From: Phycomyces nitens
Lineage: Eukaryota > Mucoromycota > Mucoromycetes > Mucorales > Phycomycetaceae
Length of the DNA: 64,000 nucleotides
Direction: 5' to 3'
NCBI GenBank assembly: GCA_022702545.1
Contig: JAHRBC010000005.1
Coordinates: forward strand, 4,549,501 to 4,613,500
The notes under the pieces were generated by a model. That model was not told the origin of the DNA, made no database searches, and saw only the letters and a list, made by a program, of their open reading frames with translations. This document shows positions 22,691-47,057 of this stretch, piece after piece. A program made the translations under genes and the position numbers. How positions within the stretch are numbered: the first letter of the stretch is position 1; every line of letters begins with the position of its first letter.

Positions 22691-25041
22691 CTAGTCCTCG
22701 GCCTCAACATCTTGCTCGTTTGGTGGCAAGAACTCGGTTCCCTGGGGAGTACAGCGGCGGAAAATTGCCTTTGCTTCTGAAGCAGCATCTTCAAAATCGA
22801 GAGAGTTGTTTGGTGTACTGCAGCCAATTACATTTGTAGGCAGAGTCCAGCCCTCTGTGTTTACACTACGGACACGCTGATGGTAATATACGGCAAACAG
22901 AGGCTCCAAAGGTAATTCAGCTAAAGTCAAAAAAAAACCCCTGATAAGATTTGCAACATTCATTTGTCACCAGTATATATTCCTGCTTTACCTGCTTCAG
23001 ATGTTTTTGCAAGCAATAAGCCAACTGCTTTTTGCAGTACATTAATATCTGTAGGCTGGCTTCCACAATCAGTCCACAAATAGGTAACATCTAAGAAAGA
23101 GTGCTGTTAATTGGTCATGATTAAAGGCAGCATCTCTCTTTTTTACATAGAGTAACTTGCATTGGTCGCTAGGACAGGTCATTGTCTCTTGGTTCTGGTG
23201 AAGCATAAATATAGGTGCAAATGTGTTTCCGGCCTCACTGTTGGTTGGGAATAAGCTATAGCCAAGTCCGGCATTGGTTGGATCCATAGACTGGGTATTC
23301 AAAGGCGTTTTAGTAACCAGAATGGCTCTTGCTGTCCAGGTCCTATCATAAAATACTTTAGCAATTGCTTTGGACTCTCTCCCTCACTCATCAAAATGAT
23401 ACTTACTCTAATGAAGCAGGGGAAGGAAGCCATTTTGGTGAAAGGTAGTCTATGCCAGCCACCATCGTTTTGCAGTAAAATGTTTGACCATCCGCAGTCA
23501 CCACAGCTGTGCACTCGCCCGTGGTCTTTTCCAAACAATATTTCTCGACCATATGGTTGAGGATATAAATGCCACCATACACAGCACATACCCTTACATA
23601 GCGTTTGTCGTTTGATTAAAGAAATGTATAAAGGCTATCAATCAATCTTGGTACCTACCGACAAAATGCTTGGGCAATTTCGCTTCCACCTCCATACAAA
23701 GGACACAGATATCCACCTCTTCCAAAGCGGCCAATAGATGTCATGAAACACTTTGTACGCTCAAGACCATCCTTTGCCAAAGCTTTGTTATACGAAACCA
23801 ATTCATGATTAGAAAGGGTTGCAGGCCAAGCAACTTACTTTTAACATCAGAAAGAGCAATGGCATAAACGATGGCTGTCTGAAGTTTTCCTGTAATCTTG
23901 AAATTCTTTTCTAAGAACTGAACATATGGCATCTCCTTTGACTCTAGAAAATGAATCATTACTATCCATATGTTTTGAATTCACTGCTTACCTTGCAAAA
24001 GTGTCTCGTCATCTTCATAATGGACAGCATAGGTTAAGAATTTCATCAATTTTCGCTTGTCAATCAAACTAATCGCCTTGTTTGTAAACACATCTTCCTT
24101 TGAGCTTGGAACCTGGCCATGAATTACAAGAACTATATTAGCTACCATGGTATTCCATTTCATACCATGCCATTCTATGCCATGTCATGCCATCCATTTC
24201 TATATCTACCTTTTCCAGACCTTTGGTAGTCTCGTCAAATACAAAGATATCATCAGCGCTCTTGAACTCTAGATAACGACCAACACCACTATGAATCAAG
24301 GTCTCGACAAGTTCACCCTGACATGACAGTAGTTTGGGTGCCATATCCAAGTTGTATGATCTCGAGACACGCAAAGCATTCTCAAGGACACGCAGTTTGG
24401 CGATACTCTGGGATAGATCGATAGGATGCTGTTTGTCGCCTAGTATTTTGGCTTCCTTTTTGATAAAGTTCTTGACGACTTGTTGGTCTTTTGCCGACAG
24501 TTTTTGCAAAATGTCCTTGAGTTGGTCTTCAAGAGCAGCCTCCAAGGATTCTTGTGTGATTTCGACTTTTTGGTCTAGTAAAACTGGATTTTCAGTTGAT
24601 GATCCATAGAGCTGAAAGTCGACATTTCTAAAGTTTTCTCGACAAGACTTTTTGTATTCAATCTCTAGTGTATCTCCATTGACTAGATTCACAATCTAAG
24701 GTCAGGAATCTCATTCACATCATGTTTGATTTGACAATTGCGTTACCAAGTGAATTTGTTTGGGATGGAATTGGGGTCTCATTCTTAATTTGGGCCATTT
24801 CACACCATTCTAAAAGTTCTCTGAATCCAAACACACTCCAATTACTTCCATAGAAAGGGTTGCTGTCGAGATGGAGTACTTTTTGTCCTGCGCGAGCAAG
24901 TGAACTACCAAACATGTTAAACACTAGAATCCTCTGTGTCGAGGCTATTCTTTACCCAGCTGCAATGGACTCGACTAGGCCTGTACCCAAGACAATGACA
25001 TCAAAATGGGTCTCTTCCAACTGGAGGTTATCGTTGGACAT
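22691..25041 (-). CDS. MRS6: Rab escort protein (REP/Mrs6, GDI superfamily)
   Basis: Presents newly made Rab GTPases to geranylgeranyl transferase II and delivers them to membranes. The N terminus MSNDNLQLEETHFDVIVLGT starts at 25041; a splice then gives ESIAAGSLARAGQKVLHLD and NPFYGSNW, the FAD-like fold signature of the GDI/REP superfamily. A REP-type insert rich in Glu, Lys and Gln follows (24690-24480). Next come SRSYNLDMAPKLL, GVGRYLEFKSADD, VPSSKEDVFTNKAISLIDKR and KLMKFL, all conserved in REP and GDI. The C-terminal exons (about 23900-22691) end in an acidic tail, TEFLPPNEQDVEAED. The insert and the acidic tail favour REP over GDI. Several short introns are present; I did not fix every border. 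Confidence 0.88.
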
Positions 25042-25378
25042 GCTTAAGGAAACGAATGATAACAAATAGAAAAGTAGATATATCGACCATTGTGGACATT
25101 CAATTTGGGTGAATTTATGCTCCGTTTTTAATGGCACTCTTGACCAAGGTTCATTTGATAATGGACATGTTGATATGGATAGCTATCCATACGTCTAATC
25201 ATTGTATTGTATCGATTATATGTATATATATATATATACATATTGGGGGTTTTTCTTTTTAAAAAAAATAAAGACATTATACTCGAGTAAAGATAAAGTA
25301 GTCTTTGTCAAAAGAGCCGTCACTTGCCTTCAAGGTGTCTATTTGAAGGACCGATTTGACCATGCAATACGTCTCATC
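25042..25378. promoter_or_regulatory. Divergent intergenic region
   Basis: This lies between the starts of the Rab escort protein gene and the retropepsin-like gene. A (TA)n run is at 25218-25238 and an A-run at 25260-25268. The plus-strand frame is open here back to 25202, but without a convincing start. Confidence 0.4.
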
Positions 25379-26647
25379 ATGGGGAAAAAGCATAGCATTG
25401 TGAAACCTAAATCAAAACAAGCGAATGGATCCAGTGGACCCAAACCACATTCAGCGAGTAATAGCACGACTACAAACAGTAATTCCAATAATGCACCTCC
25501 TTGGACCTGGCTTCAACCAAATACGCCATTACGATCACAGCTTGCATCAGAACAAAGGGATCTTGTAAAGAGTTTGGATGCATATATTATTGAATTCAAT
25601 ACAAAAACCCAGAAACTAAAGAACAAGCCTCTTGAGATTGAGCTGGTGGTTCTGTTTGTAATGAATCTTCATCCTCGCTGGAAACGCCTGGTTGAACCAA
25701 TGGAATATCTCTTCAATTCATGGACAGAGGCGGCCAAGGCAGCTAGACATCACGCGGTAAAAGTATCAGCAATGCTTGGTGTCGAGAGAACAGACAGCTT
25801 AGAAATGTTCCAGGGGAAGGAGGCCAGAGAGCTGCTTCAATCAGGATATTTTGTGCCAGGAGACCACCCTAGCCGAAACCCCACGACAGAAACATTACCA
25901 GACAGTAACAAGCGTTTTGAAAAGGACAAATTCAACAAAAGGCTTTTAGAAAGTATCCTCAATCCACAGCCAGAGGAGTCTATACTGTCGACAGCCCAGC
26001 CCAGAACAAAAGAAGCAGTAATGGAGGGTAGGGTTGAATTTAGGGATGATTGCCCTCCAAAAGACGAACAGGAAAAGCAAAATCCAAGTGCAGAAACTGG
26101 CTTGCCAATCATCATGACCAAGACTTCCTCTGTATCCCACACCACCACCATCGAAAGGACCCTGGAGAATCAGATGGAATACAACCCTGATTTCTATCGG
26201 GCACAATACAATCCTTATAGCCTGTGCTACTATATTCCTATTGCTCATCGTCATGTCAATCTAGGCTTCTTGGAATTGGAGCTGAATGGCAAGAGGTTTG
26301 AGGGCATGCTGGCAAAGAAGCGGTGGGAAGGGTCTGCAATGTCAATTGTACTTCAGGAACGACTTGGTCTGGAACTAGATCGTTCATTGGGATTTGATAT
26401 CCGGACAGAGTTTGGTCATATTGAAGAAACCATTGGAGCTGTCGAATTCCCTGTTGTGCACCCCAGCGACCGTGGCCTTTGCTCCCAAATGCTTGTCCAG
26501 GTTATGCCAATGATCTATGGCGGTCAGGTAGATCTGGTGCTTGGAACAGACTTTTTCTACCTGTTCCATGCTACCTTTAACGTAGAAGACAAGATCATTC
26601 GGTTCATGGGCAAGGATGCCAGGTTCTCTATCAAAGTATTGAGCTGA
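25379..26647 (+). CDS. Gag/retropepsin-like protein with degenerate active site (single exon, 422 aa)
   Basis: I read this as a possible domesticated retroelement gene. The start ATG at 25379 gives MGKKHSIVKPKSKQ; the frame is open further upstream, but that part is AT-rich. The N-terminal tail is basic and Asn/Ser-rich. Residues about 50-150 are helical and Gag-like in style (WKRLVEPMEYLFNSWTEAAK). Residues about 285-422 resemble a retropepsin fold: HVNLGFLELELNGKRFEGML, then SAMSIVLQERLGLEL, then VDLVLGTDFFYLFHATFNVE, which parallels the second-half LLG.dFl motif. Where D-[ST]-G is expected the sequence reads WEGSA, so no catalytic Asp is present. No reverse transcriptase, integrase or LTR follows; the next gene begins 231 bases downstream. 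The similarity is by eye and needs a profile or structure check. Confidence 0.6.
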   Translation: MGKKHSIVKPKSKQANGSSGPKPHSASNSTTTNSNSNNAPPWTWLQPNTPLRSQLASEQRDLVKSLDAYIIEFNTKTQKLKNKPLEIELVVLFVMNLHPRWKRLVEPMEYLFNSWTEAAKAARHHAVKVSAMLGVERTDSLEMFQGKEARELLQSGYFVPGDHPSRNPTTETLPDSNKRFEKDKFNKRLLESILNPQPEESILSTAQPRTKEAVMEGRVEFRDDCPPKDEQEKQNPSAETGLPIIMTKTSSVSHTTTIERTLENQMEYNPDFYRAQYNPYSLCYYIPIAHRHVNLGFLELELNGKRFEGMLAKKRWEGSAMSIVLQERLGLELDRSLGFDIRTEFGHIEETIGAVEFPVVHPSDRGLCSQMLVQVMPMIYGGQVDLVLGTDFFYLFHATFNVEDKIIRFMGKDARFSIKVLS

Positions 26648-26878
26648 TATGTGTATTTTGTATGCCAAATGAGCGTTTATTTTATGCAATAAACCACACC
26701 AGAAACACCTATCAATCAACCGGCTGTGTCACGGCCATGCAAATTACCTTCCATAACCCCCCTCTTCCTCCTCCTTTCAATTTTTCTCTCTTTTATATAT
26801 TTTACTTTCTTGTCTGGCTGATTCTTATTGCTCTTTTATTGATACATTTCATTCCTACTCTTCATTCAATTTTCAGTA

Positions 26879-39664
<12,786 letters not shown>

Positions 39665-40265
39665 GATATACATTGTACTAGACTAGGTGATTTAGAGCTC
39701 TATTTGTTGGTATAGTAGTATATGAACAAGTCTAGAAATTTGCAAAAAAATAAAATAAAATAAAAAGACTTTTTTTTTTTTGAATATTTGTGGTATTTAA
39801 TTTGGTCACCTTGTCTTGTCAAATTTTATCCTTATTCATTTCCTCCAAGTCCAGTCGACAAATCGGACATGCTTACACCTCGTATTGCTGAGGCTTGTAA
39901 CCAAGTTACTGTTACCGATTGTCAGGGCTGGATACGCCATGCTAAAAGTTATTGGGACAGGTATATTATAAAGGCAGGTTGGGTTGAAATAGCTAAATCA
40001 ATAAAACACTTGCAACATTTAACTAGTAAAAAATCCATCTGTAATAACCACACTCGTCCAAAAATTAAATTTTATTCGTCTCAATCTCAACAGGCATTTT
40101 ATTTTATTTTTCACTTTTTCTCCACTGTAAAATCATAGTAGAACATTAGGGCATCCACTAATTCTCCGGGACAATTTTTAAGCCTATTAAAAAAAACCAT
40201 AGTGATTGGCTATTAAGATTTTCTCCGCACAATACCCCAGTCAAATCCCATTGTTTAATATAATG
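39665..40265. other. Intergenic region with a transposase fragment
   Basis: This is AT-rich DNA between two converging genes. A T/A-run lies at 39750-39781. The only recognisable item is a DDE transposase tail at 39840-39965, listed separately. Confidence 0.5.
39840..39965 (+). pseudogene. DDE/Tc1-like transposase C-terminal fragment
   Basis: The translation around here contains DMLTPRIAEACNQVTVTDCQ and GWIRHAKSYWDR. This resembles the C-terminal end of DDE endonucleases common in mucoralean genomes, in which a final helix carries the CxGWIRHS-like segment. There is no catalytic core and no terminal repeat is seen, so it is a short relic. The assignment rests on memory of the family pattern. 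Confidence 0.45.
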
Positions 40266-41042
40266 TTACCTAGCAGCCTTGGGTACTCTTCCAACTTCCT
40301 GGAAGCCAAGTCGACGCCAAATACGAATCGACGCCTCGTTGTTGACAAACACAAGGTTAAATACAGATGCCTTGTAGCCAAGAGCCGGGGCAATGATCAG
40401 ATAAGTCTCTCCCAAAGCCACACCAGCCCCAAGGCCTCGATGTTTAGGTGAAGTAAAGAAGCCACCATTGCATATCTACAGTAGGTTAAAAACTCAATAC
40501 CAGATAAGCAGTGATACTGTAATTGATCTGGTAGGTGTTTTGGACTATCTATCTCCAGTTATAGATGTGTTCACTTGCATGAGAGGAACGGCCAGGATAA
40601 TTTGGTTTGACATAATACATTCCAATTACTTGGTCAGCATAATTATACTGCTTGCCATTCTCGAGCAATTCCTTTGTGAGGACAAACGCATCGTATCTAA
40701 CAATCATTTGAATAAGCTGTATAGACATCTAAGGGACTTACGAGAGGAAATAGTCGTTGAATTGGCCAAGAGACAGGGTTTCTTCTTGAGGATAGGTCGA
40801 TCTAGAGTGCAAATCAAGCGGCCATTATTAATAAACATTAATAATTACCAATCTTTCTTTTACCCGGCTTCAATTTCACCATTGAATAATTCTTGCAGAA
40901 ACTTGACCAGAGAAGTGTCTGTGGGGTCAATACGCTGTAGGATGGCTAGACTGTTGTCTCGAAGGGTTTTTTTGATAGGAAGAATGGCGTCAAGGTTTGC
41001 AGCCAAGGAAGGCTTTGGGATTTTTCCGTAAGCACTAGACAT
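40266..41042 (-). CDS. GNAT-family N-acetyltransferase
   Basis: Transfers an acetyl group from acetyl-CoA to an unknown amine. The start MSSAYGKIPKPSLAANLDAI is at 41042 and the stop TAA at 40268-40266. Several exons join. The conserved core appears near the C terminus: GGFFTSPKHRGLGAGVALGE is the acetyl-CoA pyrophosphate loop (Q/R-x-x-G-x-G/A), and VFVNNEASIRIWRRLGFQEV is the following GNAT motif. An upstream exon gives NYADQVIGMYYVKPNYPGR. The ending GRVPKAAR resembles a widespread fungal subgroup whose members act on amino acid analogues or other small amines, but substrate cannot be decided here. Confidence 0.82.
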
Positions 41043-41912
41043 TTGGAACAAGATGATAAAAGAGGGGCAATATTTTTGATTTGTATATAAATATATATAT
41101 ATATTGATTTTGATTTAAAAAATAAATAAATATTAAAAACACTTTAAATGGAAAGGTTACAGATTACCAACCTTGTTATCTGACATGCAAAAATAAAATA
41201 TTTATTTATTTATTTTTATTCTATTTTATTTTATTTGTTGGATTGTTGTACATAGTTTGAGAGAATTGTGTAGCCATCAAGATCGCTTCTTTGGGCAACA
41301 GGAGAACATTTATTACTATCTTTTTTGATCTCCGGCCATGTTCAGGCACATGTTATTTTGATATTAAGAGATGCTGGCGATTGACAGAATCCAATCCTTT
41401 TTATTCATTTATTTATTTATCATCAAAGCCAAGCCTGTCTTTGGCCAGAGGTGCAATTTTTTTTTTATAAAAAAAAAGTAATTGGACAGGCATGCTATTT
41501 TCCTTTTTTAAAAAAGAAAGATAATTATTTTCCCACACGTAGATACATGTATACACACAAAGTGTCCAAGTAGATGATGAGCCAGGTAAAGGGAGAATAT
41601 TCAGGTATGAATAATAAATATTGGAAAGGTAAAATGTTGTGGTTTTCCGGCTAGTGTTGCTTTTGTTGTTATTTTTTTAAAAGATTAAAAAAAGAAGAAG
41701 AAGAAGAAGGAATATTGTGTGTCGAGTGCATGTATTGGAGTGCGAGTGTGCGAGTGTGTTTGTGTTTGTGTTTGTGTTTGTGTGTTTGTGTGTTTGTACG
41801 TGTGCGTGTTATTGGGTGCGAGTGTGAGTATATGTGTTATTGAGTGTGGTGGTAGTGGTAGTGGTAGTAGTGGTGGTGGTAGTAGTAGTGGTGGTGGTGT
41901 GGTGGGATGTAT
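41043..41912. repeat. Intergenic region with microsatellites
   Basis: No gene is seen. The part up to 41700 is AT-rich with several T and A runs; two short inverted T/A runs at 41458-41477 could form a hairpin. From 41696 there is (GAA)n, then a GT-rich microsatellite (about 41739-41845) and a (GGT/AGT)n run up to 41903 that reaches the 3' end of the Bem46-like gene. Confidence 0.7.
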
Positions 41913-43202
41913 TTAATCACTGTAATCCCAGACATTGTCCCGAATGAATTCAGCAATCGCTTCAAAATACCCGCTCTAAATCATAAAGGTCAATATTGTA
42001 TATATAAATATATACGTATACAGGTTGGTTTGAATATTGATCTTACCTGCATACACGTATCATTGTGTGTTCCATTTTCAAAATCACGCCAGACCTTGAT
42101 TCCACCCGTCTGGGCGATCTTGTACAATTTTGCCATGTGCTGGGGCGGAACCAGTTCGTCTTTAAGACTCGAGAGAAATAGGATTGGGATATGTCGAATA
42201 TACCGAATTGACTTGTATGATCGCCATGTCTGGTGGCAGAGATAGACTAGGTGTCGCAATGCCGGGAAGACGTGGGGGATCAAGAGAGGCTATAATAGGG
42301 TGGTTGGTTAATTAACCAAAATTTTGACTGGATTTGCCTAGTTACCACACTCAAAAAAGTATTTTCGACCATCAATGCCTGGAATTTCTCTTCATTCTTG
42401 GACACCAGATTGATAGCAACAGCACCGCCCAGCGATTGACCATAGGCTACCAGTTTGGTATGTCGGAGGATGGGATGACGGAGAACATAGTCAAGAACTG
42501 TCTGGAAAATCATCGTTAATTATATAATATAAATGTATATATTTAATTGCCTATGGCTGGCTTACTTGAGCATCGATTTGTAATCCTTTTTCATTAGGGT
42601 TTCCTTCGCTCAGTCCATACCTAAGAAACAGTCAGAACTAGTCACAATTATTTCTTCTATTGCTGGTTTACCCTCTGTAAGACAGCATTACAACGTTGTA
42701 GCCAAGTTTCTTGAAGAATACCTGAACAATAGGGAGTCTGTGGCCCTAAAGAGTAGAGATGGTTTAGATGGCTGTATTCATTATCTAAACAACTCTAACC
42801 ATGTTTCCAGTATGTGCCTATGAGTCAGATGGTTAGTCTTTCTATATAGATAAATATATAATATTGGCTGTTGTTTGGCTTACATGAAAGCAAAGAAGGG
42901 TTGGTGATTGTATGGCTACGTCGTCTCCTCGTTGGATCAACACATAACTCCTGAGACGGACGCCGTCTTTTGTCAGCAGGATTTCTTCCTTGTCTGGAAG
43001 GCCGTACTGGGAAGGTCTGGCAACCTATAGAGAATTGTTATTGTTGTTTATTGTTAAAGGCTCATATGCTTACGACTGATCGCGAACCTGTCGGGAATCC
43101 TGCAGCATACAAGAGGTCGCATTGATAGGCATAAAGCAAGATGGAGAGTGCAAGAGTGATGGCGATGGCAAAGTACACCAGGTATAGAATGTACATCACC
43201 AT
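41913..43202 (-). CDS. Bem46/ABHD13-like alpha/beta hydrolase
   Basis: Membrane-anchored serine hydrolase of the Bem46 family, linked in fungi to polarity and hyphal growth, with unknown substrate. The start at 43202 gives MVMYILYLVYFAIAITLALS, a hydrophobic N-terminal anchor, followed by the family-typical LLYAAGFPTGSRSV. Later exons contain SYRGYGLSEGNPNEKGLQID, LVAYGQSLGGAVAINLVS (nucleophile elbow G-x-S-x-G), LFLSSLKDELVPPQHM (catalytic Asp region) and DFENGTHNDTCMQ (catalytic His). The C terminus ends FIRDNVWDYSD before TAA at 41915-41913. All three catalytic residues are seen. At least five introns break the frame. Confidence 0.9.
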
Positions 43203-43646
43203 TGTGTGAAAGAGAATGTTTTCTAGTTGGGATCTTGCGGACAAAGCAGAACCTCTCTCTCTCTCTTTTTTTTTTCATTTTGACTTTCTTTGACTTCATT
43301 TTGAGAGACCGTCGGGCAAAAAGGGAAACCCCATCTGTGACGTGACATTGGAACCCCACCCATTTCCTAATTTCTTTTATGGAATCAAGGCAATGGTAAT
43401 TATCATTATCATTATTATCATTATTAGTATTAGTATTAGTATTATTCTCTAAAAGCAAGTAAATAGATAATTAAATATTTCCAGCCAATTTGTTTCAATT
43501 AATGTCATTAAATACAAAGGAAAAGAAGAAGCCTTTTATCATTCATTCATTCATTTTTGCAGTCCATCGGAGGTGTGTGGAGCGTCGGACAGTGCTTTGA
43601 TCGCCATAAATCCCCTTCCCCCTTTTTTTATTTTTTATTTTTTTTA

Positions 43647-43677
<31 letters not shown>

Positions 43678-44194
43678 GGATTTTTGCAGGCGTGAGACAA
43701 AAAAATATCATGTTTTTTTTTTTTTTTTTTTTTTTTTTTGAATTGTTGCCACTATGTTGTATACTTCTTTAAAGTAATCTTGGTCTTAAAGAAGTTCAAA
43801 ATAAATTGCAATTTCTGTGGTCAATGATTTCAAGTGTGCCATTTGTAATTTCCAATTGGCAATCCCTTTTTATATATATTATTTTATTTTATATATAATT
43901 GCAGCCTTGTTGTTGATACCTTTAAAAATGTAGCTCTTGTTATTGAATTCGGCACTCGGCTCTAATTCGATTTAGTTTGGTTGGGGTCTAGGATCAAGTG
44001 GTCTTGATAGACCACCAGACTTAAGCTTTTCTTTTCTTTTCTCACATGAAAATACCCTTAAGAAACCCCAGAATTATGCCTTTCCAGGCATTGTGTATCT
44101 CACAACTCTCTCACACACACAAAAAAAATTCAAAAGAGTTGAACTAAAAATATATGTATGTATGTACTCTGTATTAAACCTTTTTTTCTTAATC
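43203..44194. repeat. Intergenic region with poly-T and (TTA)n runs
   Basis: No gene is seen. It holds ATT/ATC-type microsatellites (43396-43445), a T/TTA-rich stretch (43625-43678) and a pure T-run of 27 (43713-43739). The open frames here are products of the low-complexity sequence. The right half (43800-44194) is plain AT-rich spacer. Confidence 0.7.
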
Positions 44195-45995
44195 TCAATG
44201 AGGGGCCAGCATCTCCTCAGGTTTAACCCACGCCTCAAACTGCTCCTTTGTCAAGACCTTTAGTCCAATTGCCGCCTCAAGAAGCGTAGTGCCTTCTCGG
44301 TGAGCCTTTTTAGCACATTGGGCTGCCTTGTCATAGCCAATATGAGGATTAAGGGCAGTGACCAGCATCAGACTCTCATTCATGATAGCCTTGATCTTTT
44401 GTCGGTTGGGCACAATTCCCACTACACAGTTCTTGGTGAACGATCTCGAAGCATCGCTCAACAAGCGGATTGACTGGAGAAGATTCTTGATCATGACTGG
44501 CTTAAATACATTCAACTGCAAAAAAAAGACAGTCAACCTCGGCCCCAACTGCCCGGATCACATGATTTCATACCTCAAAGTGTCCGTTTGAACCAGCAAT
44601 CGAAATCGTCGTATTGTTGCCCATCACTTGGCAGCACACCATAGTCATTGCCTCACATTGTGTTGGATTCACCTTGCCTGGCATAATCGAAGATCCGGGC
44701 TCATTCTCTGGCAACGACAGCTCGCCAAGTCCACACCGAGGCCCTGATCCCAACAGCCGGATATCATTTGCAATCTTCATCAGCGACACTGCAACCGTAT
44801 TCAAAGCCCCATGAGCCTCCACTACTGCATCATTACAGGCCAGCGCCTCAAACTGCCCAGAATTAGTAAGCCAATCAAAAACATTCACAACCACCTTACT
44901 TTGTTTGGCGCTGTTTCAAATGGATATCCTGTCAATTCAGACACAACCTCGGCCACCTTGACATCGAACCCAGGACGAGCATTAAGGCCAGTACCCACTG
45001 CTGTTCCGCCCTGGGCAAGACGCGACAGGCGAGGCAGAGTGTTCTCAATTCTCTGGATTCCAAATGTTAGCTGGTGCACATATCCTGAAAACTCTTGGCC
45101 CAAAGTCAAAGGAGTAGCATCCTGCAGGTGGGTGCGTCCAATCTTGATAATGTCATCAAACTCTTCAGACTTTTGTTTTAGAGCATCCCGTAGAGCAGCA
45201 ATTGCAGGCACCAGGCGTTCGCGGATCTCAAGAACAGCGGCAATGTGCATTGCAGTAGGAAACCTAGAGGATCATATATATATATATATATATATATTAA
45301 AAAAAAACCTTGTCTTGTAAACCGCACACACTCACGAGTCGTTTGAAGATTGGCTCATGTTGACGTGGTCATTGGGGTGGACGGGGGTCTTGCTTCCAAG
45401 AGTACCTCCCATGATTTCGATTGCTCGGTTAGAGAGCACCTAGACAACGGCGTTGTTGAATACAGCACAATGGCCGGTTGGGTGGCTTACCTCGTTTACA
45501 TTCATACTGCAGTTTTAATTAGATTTATATCATTATATCATTATATATTCAAGAAATCTTGGTAGAGACTTACTGTGATTGGGTTCCTGATCCAGTCTGC
45601 CAAACAACCAGAGGAAAATGGGCGTCCAGTTTGCCTGCAATTACCTTTATGATTTTCCCTGGTCAGTCAGTTGTAATATGATTTACAGCCTAACAACAAA
45701 CCTCATCTGCAGCCTTGATGATCGCTTCACCTATAGCGCCATCAAGTCCATACTCCATATTGATCTTTGCTGCAGCCTTTTTGAGAATTGCCATTCCCTT
45801 TATAAGGGCAGGAGGCATGCGTTCAGATGGCCCACCAATGTCAAAGTTCTGCAGTGATCTTTGAGGCGTATTAGCATGCCAGCTACTTTGGATTCTTCTA
45901 GATTACCTCTGGGTCTGGGCTCCCCAGTAGACATCAGCAGGCACATTGAGTTCACCAAATGTGTCTTTTTCGATACGAAAGTCGGTCTTTGTCAT
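44195..45995 (-). CDS. FUM1: Fumarate hydratase, class II
   Basis: Converts fumarate and L-malate reversibly in the TCA cycle, and in the cytosol clears fumarate. Exon 1 starts at 45995 ([20 protein letters not shown]). Further exons give [77 protein letters not shown], and the fumarase/aspartase superfamily signature [17 protein letters not shown]. The C terminus ends [14 protein letters not shown]. All active-site segments are present, and length after splicing is close to 460 residues. No mitochondrial targeting peptide is seen before the conserved start. A (TA)n run lies in the intron at 45274-45297. Confidence 0.94.
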
Positions 45996-46264
45996 ATTTT
46001 GTTCTTCAAAGCAAAGAAGAGTTTGATAAATGGAATTTCTTTATTTTATTTTTTATTAGAGTGTGGGGGTTATTAACATTGATCTTTTTGTGTGCGACTC
46101 ACATGAAAAGTCACGGATCGTTTGTTGCAGTGAGCTGTTGCACACTAGTAATGCCAACATCACCAATACTTTTTTTGAATTGTTATTGTAAAGTATACAT
46201 ACATACATACATTATATTTTATATGGATAAAATGATTATCAATGAGAGGTTTTTATTTTTAAAA

Positions 46265-47057
46265 TCACATTTGAATCTTATTCTCCTTGTGCCATTGAGC
46301 GATTGATATATCAGGGTACTCGTCAAATGCATGGTTCTCAGGGTTGGGCGTGGGAGCAATGACCCAATTGGCTTTAGACTGCTTATTAAGCATGATATGA
46401 TAAACATCCTTGGGCTCAACCACGGGCAAAGGAGTGTCAATTGCGCATGCCATTGGGTAGACATTTTCAGCATAGGCCGGGTTATAGGCATAGAGGTGGC
46501 TACCACATTCACCACAGAAATAACGCGTATTTCCACTACACATGGAGTCAATTCATCATATTATGGGTACCAGGCTATTTTACCATAGTTCTTTGGTATT
46601 CTTGTCGCGCAAGGCCGTGTACTCACTATAATAATAATGATCATTAGCATTCAATACTAATATTATTTATGTTTTTCAAAAGTAGTCTTACCGAATGTAC
46701 TCTTTGCCATTGACCTTTAATGTGTTGTACTAGACAACATTGAGATTCATACAGTTGATTAGTACATTGCATTGAGACCAGAGATTCTCATGTCTTTACA
46801 ATTCCCATAATGTTGATGGCGTAACCTCCTCCTCCTTGACATTTGCGACAGATTGAACTGGGTAGAATTAGAGATTAGGCTAAGCAATGTATTTTCACGT
46901 TAATATCGCTCTACCAGTAACAACGCATAAACTACAAGGCATTTTTATTTAATTGATTGATTATTGTATAAGGAACAAAGGGTCTTACAGGAGCCGGTGT
47001 ATGTGTCATTACGCTAAACGAAGTCTTTCCACAGTGGCACGATCCTTGCAATTCCAT
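46265..47057 (-). CDS. GFA/CENP-V-fold zinc protein (DUF636)
   Basis: Small zinc protein of the family named after glutathione-dependent formaldehyde-activating enzyme; most members have no proven activity. Start at 47057 gives MELQGSCHCGKTSFSVMTHT, with the first C-x-C zinc pair. A middle exon gives SICRKCQGGGGYAINIMG and a later one RYFCGECGSHLYAYNPAY, together the expected Cys ligands. The C-terminal exon runs to TGA at 46265-46267 with VYPMACAIDTPLP, usual for fungal members. Several introns interrupt it. The family is clear; function is not. Confidence 0.82.

Noticed and set aside
41719..41916. Open frame rich in Cys, Val, Gly and Ser
   Set aside because: It is the translation of GT and GGT microsatellites.
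43557..43772. Open frame with long Phe and Tyr runs
   Set aside because: It is produced by (TTA)n and the poly-T run.
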